Below are positions 59,752-64,000 of a stretch of 64,000 nucleotides of DNA, piece by piece. Position numbers and translations under genes: made by a program. The number at the start of each line of letters is the position of its first letter. Position 1 is the first letter of the stretch. Under the pieces are notes generated by a model, which saw nothing but the letters and a program-made list of their open reading frames with translations, did no database searches and was not told the DNA's origin. The DNA is from Comamonas antarctica (GTDB lineage: Bacteria; Pseudomonadota; Gammaproteobacteria; Burkholderiales; Burkholderiaceae_C), in assembly GCF_013363755.1 (NCBI RefSeq), contig NZ_CP054840.1, positions 1 through 64,000 of the forward strand, in the 5' to 3' direction.

Positions 59752-62202
59752 ATGAATCAATCGAAGACGGTGGCCGCGGCCCTTCTGGCCATCAGCCTGG
59801 CAGCTTGCGGCGGCGACAACAACCACGCCAGCCCGGCCCCGACCGATCCCACCACGCCCACGCTGCCGACGCCCGAGACCCCCGCACCCGAAACTCCGAC
59901 GCCCGAAACGCCCACGCCCGAGGAGCCCACGCCCGAGACCCCCGCGCCCGTGGCCGAGGTCTACATCGACGAAAGCTTCGATGGCCTTACGGCACTGCCC
60001 GCGGGCTGGAGCGCGCCGGCCGGCAACCGCGGCACGGTGTCCGTGCGCGACGGCAGCCTGATCATCGACGGCCGCGCCCACAGCAGCGAGATGACGGCGG
60101 TGGTGCTGCCGGCGTCCCTGCAGGCGCTGAGCAACTACCGCATCGACGCGCAGTTCACCATCGAGTCGCCCAACAACGCCACGCGCTGGGCCAGCGTGAT
60201 GTACCGCACCTCGGGCGCGGACAACGCGCGGCCCTACGACCCCTATTACCAGTTCGCGGTGCGCGTCACCGCCACGGCCAGCAATGGCACGGAGTTCGCG
60301 CAGCGCAAGAACGGCCAGTGGCTGGTCACGGGCACCAAGGCCTTCAGCGAGAACATCGACCCGGCCAAGACCTATACCGCCACGGTGATCGTCCACGGCA
60401 ACCGCGTGCGCCAGTACCTGGACAACATGCTGACGCATGACATGACGCTGGACGAAGCCATGGCCAAGGGCGGCGTCGGCCTGCAGACCACGGGCGCGAT
60501 CATGCGCGTCGACAGCATCAAGGTCACGCAGCAGCTGACGGCGCTGCCCGACGTGAGCAAGGTGATTGCCGTGCAGGACACGGGCACGCCGGCCTCGATG
60601 GCGCCGACGCTGGTGCAGCCGATGTCGGCGCAGACGCAGCTGGCAGGCAGCGGCGCGAGCAACGCGCTGTTCGTCATCGACAGCAGCCTGAACCTGCGCA
60701 GCGAAAGCGGTGAAAGCCTGGCTTCGCTTGCGCATTACTTCGCCCAGGCCGACCGCAACACCATTCCGGTGCTGCGCATTGCCGACAGCGCCACCGTGAC
60801 CGCGCTGGCCCAGTTCGCGCGCAGCAACAACGACCTGGGCGATGTGACCCTGCTGTCGGACAACGTCGAGCTGCTGGCCAGCGCGCGCCGCGCCATTCCC
60901 GCGGTGCGCACCGCGGTGGACTTCTCGGGCGTCTCCATCCTGGGCAACACCACACAGGACATCCTGCAGGTGGTCAGCGCCACCAACCGCGCCAAGGCCA
61001 AGATCGCGGTGCTGCCCGCCGCCATGACCAACCGCACGACGGTCGCCCACCTGCAGCGCCTGCTGCTCACGCCCTGGGCGAAGTCGACGGCCACCACGCC
61101 GGCCGCGGCCGCCGAAGTGCTGACCACGGGTGTCAATGGCGTGATCGCGGCCAACGCCGGCGTCTACAGCGCGGTGCTCAAGCAGCTGCCGGCTAACACG
61201 CTGCTGCGCAAGCCGCTGGTCACGGGCCACCGCGGCATGCCCGGCACGACCGACGAGAACACGCTCGAGGGCGCGCGCGCGGCCGTGGCTGCCGGGGCCG
61301 ATGCGGTCGAGAACGACATCTACATGACCACCGACCGGCATCTGGTCATCATGCATGACGACACCGTCACGCGCACCACCAACGGCACGGGCCGCATCGA
61401 GGACATGACGCTGGCCCAGGTCAAGCAGCTCAAGACCAAGCCCAGCGGCCTCTCGGTGCCCACGCTGCAGGAGTTCTTCGCGGAGTTCAAGGGCCGCAAC
61501 GTGAGCCATTTCATCGAGCTCAAGAGCACCACCGCGGGCATCGTGCCGCTGCTCAAGGAAGAACTCGAGAAGGCCGGCGTCAGGGACCAGGTGGTGGCGA
61601 TCTCGTTCAGCGGCGACCAGCTCAACCGCATGGCCGAGACCCTGCCCGAGATCAGCACCGGTTTCCTCAACAGCTCGGCCGATGCCGGCGATGTGGCGGT
61701 CAACCTGCGCAACATCCTCAATGGCACGCAGCTCTACTCGTCGACCTACAACCCCTCGTTCGCTGGCCTGACCCAGGCCACGATGGAAGCCGGCAAGCAC
61801 CGCGGCACCACCTTCTGGCCCTGGACCATCAACACCGAGAACGACTTCTACCGCTTCTACAGCTACGGCACGCACGGCATCACCACCGACCACGCGTACT
61901 GGGCCAAGGACTTCCCGGTGGCCATCAGCACGGCGGCCACGGCCAGCGCCACGATCGGCAGCCCGTTTGCCGCCGCGGTCGACCTCACCACCCAGGTCGG
62001 TACGCTCAGTTCGGCCTTCAGCAACCAGATGGTGGTGCTGGACGGCTCGCCCGCGCACACCGTGGGCAGCGATGGCCGCGTGACCTTCACCGCCGCCGGC
62101 ACGGCCACCGTGCTGCCCGGCTACACCCACAAGATGGGCACCGGCACCTATAGCTACACCATCTTTGCCAAGCCGATGACGGTGCAGGTGGGCGCGCAGT
62201 AA
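59752..62202 (+). CDS. Lipoprotein glycerophosphodiester phosphodiesterase with N-terminal beta domain
   Basis: 816-aa lipoprotein: signal and lipobox (LAACGG, Cys about 19), a Pro-Glu-Thr repeat linker (about 35-65), then a predicted beta-sandwich domain (about 68-265). A middle region of unknown fold (about 270-485) is followed by the GDPD catalytic TIM barrel from about 490. That domain carries GHRGMPGTTDENT, DAVENDIYMTTDRHLVIMHD and HFIELKS, with a beta-rich tail. GDPDs cleave glycerophosphodiesters to glycerol-3-phosphate. Exposed at the cell surface or periplasm, it could take phosphate or glycerol from lipid head-group material. Confidence 0.92.
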   Translation: MNQSKTVAAALLAISLAACGGDNNHASPAPTDPTTPTLPTPETPAPETPTPETPTPEEPTPETPAPVAEVYIDESFDGLTALPAGWSAPAGNRGTVSVRDGSLIIDGRAHSSEMTAVVLPASLQALSNYRIDAQFTIESPNNATRWASVMYRTSGADNARPYDPYYQFAVRVTATASNGTEFAQRKNGQWLVTGTKAFSENIDPAKTYTATVIVHGNRVRQYLDNMLTHDMTLDEAMAKGGVGLQTTGAIMRVDSIKVTQQLTALPDVSKVIAVQDTGTPASMAPTLVQPMSAQTQLAGSGASNALFVIDSSLNLRSESGESLASLAHYFAQADRNTIPVLRIADSATVTALAQFARSNNDLGDVTLLSDNVELLASARRAIPAVRTAVDFSGVSILGNTTQDILQVVSATNRAKAKIAVLPAAMTNRTTVAHLQRLLLTPWAKSTATTPAAAAEVLTTGVNGVIAANAGVYSAVLKQLPANTLLRKPLVTGHRGMPGTTDENTLEGARAAVAAGADAVENDIYMTTDRHLVIMHDDTVTRTTNGTGRIEDMTLAQVKQLKTKPSGLSVPTLQEFFAEFKGRNVSHFIELKSTTAGIVPLLKEELEKAGVRDQVVAISFSGDQLNRMAETLPEISTGFLNSSADAGDVAVNLRNILNGTQLYSSTYNPSFAGLTQATMEAGKHRGTTFWPWTINTENDFYRFYSYGTHGITTDHAYWAKDFPVAISTAATASATIGSPFAAAVDLTTQVGTLSSAFSNQMVVLDGSPAHTVGSDGRVTFTAAGTATVLPGYTHKMGTGTYSYTIFAKPMTVQVGAQ

Positions 62203-62220
62203 GCCAGGCGCCCCAAAACA

Positions 62221-62254
62221 AAGCCTCCATGCTTTTTGGCATGGAGGCTTTTTT
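62221..62254 (+). terminator. Terminator of the GDPD gene
   Basis: A 12-bp stem AAGCCTCCATGC / GCATGGAGGCTT (62221-62232 with 62239-62250) has a T-rich loop and a TTTT tail. Confidence 0.9.
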
Positions 62255-62307
62255 CTTGGAAAGGACATCTCAGCGCGGCGTGCGCACCAAGTTATCCACA
62301 GCGTGGT

Positions 62308-63276
62308 TTAGAGCGGCGCGCAGCGCGCAAAACGCACCACCGTCACGCCGGCGCGCGCCTGGCGTACCGAGGGCATGACCAGCACGCAGTCGTCGTAGGG
62401 CGTGAGCACGGGCTCGCCGTCGTTGTCGCCGATGACCGTGCCGGCCTTGGCGAAGTGCTCCAGGCCGGTGAACGGGGCGTTGAAGCGGAAAGCCGCGCTC
62501 TTGGCCACCACCGGGCCGGTCACGGTCAGCGCGAGCTGGGGGGCGGGGTCGGGCAGGCGCCAGCCGGGCAGCAGGCGGTCGGCCTCGGCCTGGTCGATGA
62601 CTTCGGAGGCCAGCAGGAAGCGCAGGCACTGGTCCTGGGCTATGTCGCGGCTGGCCGGGTCGCCATGGAAGCCGCACTCGACCAGCAGCGTGCGCGAGTC
62701 GCCGGCTTGCTCGTCGGGCAGGCCGAAGCGGCCGTAGTCGCGCAGGCGCGTGCCGTCCTTGTGGCCCGCATCGATCACGACATGCGTGGGCGCGCCCATC
62801 TGCTTGGCCAGCAGCTGGTTGCGCGGCTGCACGCCGGTCAGCAGCAGCGGCGCCGAGGGCTCGTGCATGGAGTGCAGGTCGAGCAGCCAGTCGGTCTGGC
62901 GCACGAACGGGCGCAGCGCTGCGGCGCGCCGGCGCTCGTTGCTGTCGGCCGCGTCCATGCGCTCGTCGCTCCACTGCCGGTTCAGGTCTTCGTCGGTGAA
63001 GCGCGATGCGTCATGCGCATTGGCATCGAAACGGTCGAAGGCCTGCAGGTTGGCAAAAACCAGCGTCAGCGTGCCCTGCAGCGGGCGCAGGCCGGCTTCG
63101 AGCAGGCCCTTGACGGCCCAGGCGCCGCTGAGTTCGTTGCCATGCACCAGCGAGGTGATCATCACGTTGCGTCCGGGCAGGCCCGAATCGAAACGCCAGA
63201 CGCCTTCGGTGCCGGTATTGCCCGCGCGCCAGGCGCCGATGTCGGGCGCCGGCAGGTCAAATTGCAGTGTGCTCAT
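62308..63276 (-). CDS. Succinylglutamate desuccinylase/aspartoacylase (AstE/ASPA) family zinc hydrolase
   Basis: 322-aa M14-like zinc deacylase: VHGNELSGAWAV carries the H-x-x-E zinc site, with FTDEDLNRQW and a second zinc His in LLDLHSMHEPS. A catalytic Glu lies in LLVECGFHGD. It overlaps the Bug receptor stop by 4 bp (ATGA), so the receptor and enzyme are co-translated. The imported ligand may be an N-acyl amino acid, a guess from this coupling. Confidence 0.9.
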   Translation of the reverse strand: MSTLQFDLPAPDIGAWRAGNTGTEGVWRFDSGLPGRNVMITSLVHGNELSGAWAVKGLLEAGLRPLQGTLTLVFANLQAFDRFDANAHDASRFTDEDLNRQWSDERMDAADSNERRRAAALRPFVRQTDWLLDLHSMHEPSAPLLLTGVQPRNQLLAKQMGAPTHVVIDAGHKDGTRLRDYGRFGLPDEQAGDSRTLLVECGFHGDPASRDIAQDQCLRFLLASEVIDQAEADRLLPGWRLPDPAPQLALTVTGPVVAKSAAFRFNAPFTGLEHFAKAGTVIGDNDGEPVLTPYDDCVLVMPSVRQARAGVTVVRFARCAPL

Positions 63277-64000
63277 TCTTCGATCTTGGCGAATTCAACG
63301 ATCTTGGTGTATTTGGCGATTTCGGACGCGATGTACTTGTCGGTATCGAGCTTGGCATCCGAGACCACCGAGCCGGTGGCGGCCAGCTTCTTGCGGAATT
63401 CGGCCGAGGCCAGCGTGTCGTTCAGCGCCTTCTTCAGCTTGTCCTGGATGGGCTTGGGCAGGTTGGGCGGGGCCATCAGTGCAAACCAGACGCTGATGTC
63501 GACGTTCTTGAACGCCGGATTTTCGGCGAGCGCAGGAATGTTCGGCGTGATGGCCGAGCGCTTGGCTTCGGTCGTGCCCAGCGCAATCACCTTGCCCGAC
63601 TGGATCTGCGGCAGGCCGCTGGAGAGCACGAACATGCCGTACTCGATGTTGTTGCCCACCAGGTCGGTGGTCAGGGGCGCGACACCGCGGTAGGGGATGT
63701 GCGTCATCTGCAGCTTGCCCTGTTCCTTGACCAGTTCACCGGCCAGGTGCAGCGAGGTGCCCACGCCCGAGCTGCCGTAGCTGGTCTGGCCCGGGGCCTT
63801 GGCGACCGCGGCGATGAACTCGTCGGTGTTCTTCACGCCGGCCTTTTGCGACGCCACCAGCACCAGCGGCTGCGAAGCCACCATGCCGATCGCCGTGAAG
63901 TCCTTGATCGTGTACTTCAGGCTCTTGTTGATCAGGCGCGCAATGGCCAGTTCGTTGTTCGCGCCGACCATGATGGTGTAGCCATCGGGTGCGGACTTGG
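63273..64000 (-). CDS. Bug-family (TctC-like) receptor, partial at window edge
   Basis: The C-terminal 242 residues of a Bug receptor are visible: TYGSSGVGTSLHLAGEL and MTHIPYRGVAPLTTDLVG. The reading frame is open to the last base (KSAPDGYTIMVGANNE spans the edge), so the signal peptide and N-terminal domain are beyond 64000. Its stop overlaps the AstE-family start, the third Bug gene in this window and the only one coupled to a deacylase. Confidence 0.92.
   Translation of the reverse strand, partial: KSAPDGYTIMVGANNELAIARLINKSLKYTIKDFTAIGMVASQPLVLVASQKAGVKNTDEFIAAVAKAPGQTSYGSSGVGTSLHLAGELVKEQGKLQMTHIPYRGVAPLTTDLVGNNIEYGMFVLSSGLPQIQSGKVIALGTTEAKRSAITPNIPALAENPAFKNVDISVWFALMAPPNLPKPIQDKLKKALNDTLASAEFRKKLAATGSVVSDAKLDTDKYIASEIAKYTKIVEFAKIEE

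Noticed and set aside
59683..62268. 861-aa ORF antisense to the GDPD lipoprotein
   Set aside because: No domain; low-complexity Gly/Arg/His sequence typical of GC shadows.

Overview
The window is about 64 kb of GC-rich DNA and looks like a chromosome of the Comamonadaceae (Burkholderiales; Acidovorax/Comamonas/Delftia group). This placement is an inference. It rests on the dnaA / rpmH-rnpA-yidD-yidC-mnmE origin block, three Bug (TctC-type) solute receptors, the ssb-MFS-uvrA order and the GC-rich coding style. I see no rRNA, tRNA, CRISPR array, integrase or transposase.

Layout. (1) 1-6.1 kb: replication-origin neighbourhood, with dnaA on the minus strand, a DnaA-box-bearing gap, then rpmH-rnpA-yidD-yidC-mnmE. 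(2) 6.1-11.4 kb: a catabolic island with a divergent LysR regulator and a Bug receptor, PdxA-like dehydrogenase, enolase-superfamily dehydratase and DapA-superfamily enzyme, probably for a sugar acid. (3) 11.5-15.1 kb: lipoprotein alpha/beta hydrolase, DUF4105 membrane protein and apt. (4) 15.3-18.3 kb: kdsD-kdsC-lptC-SDR (Kdo and LPS transport). (5) 18.4-22.5 kb: two RRM/glycine-rich RNA-binding proteins, then a manganese riboswitch with a GDT1/UPF0016 exporter, then a SAM-II-type riboswitch with metX-metW. (6) 22.6-30.9 kb: M20 peptidase, rsmE, amgK divergent from lptD-surA-rsmA. (7) 30.9-37.9 kb: barnase-like RNase with barstar, maeB, Bug receptor, small lipoprotein, DUF2061, GNAT, NUDIX. 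(8) 37.9-43.0 kb: mnmA, then a minus-strand operon of a type III secretion chaperone, a 719-aa unknown protein and a protein-kinase-like protein, read here as an orphan effector locus. (9) 43.2-48.3 kb: a decayed M17 peptidase/ABC ATPase junction, DUF1428, alpha/beta hydrolase, Lrp regulator with a frameshifted EamA transporter, and a Thr-codon-rich leader with a terminator before an isochorismatase-family hydrolase. (10) 48.3-59.6 kb: MerR/MFS pair with a clear operator, tandem DUF1254/DUF1214 proteins, ssb, MFS, uvrA, FAD oxidoreductase. (11) 59.7-64 kb: large GDPD lipoprotein, aspartoacylase-family enzyme and a third Bug receptor cut by the window edge.

The most unusual content is the chaperone-effector-kinase operon (39.05-43.03 kb). 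No secretion apparatus lies in the window, and the kinase has an N-terminal motif resembling that of Salmonella translocated effectors. Next come the putative sugar-acid operon, the secreted RNase with its immunity protein, the Thr-rich leader and the stacked metal/SAM riboswitches. REP-like palindromes occur at three intergenic places. Very long antisense ORFs opposite lptD, uvrA and other genes are GC-skew artefacts and were left out.
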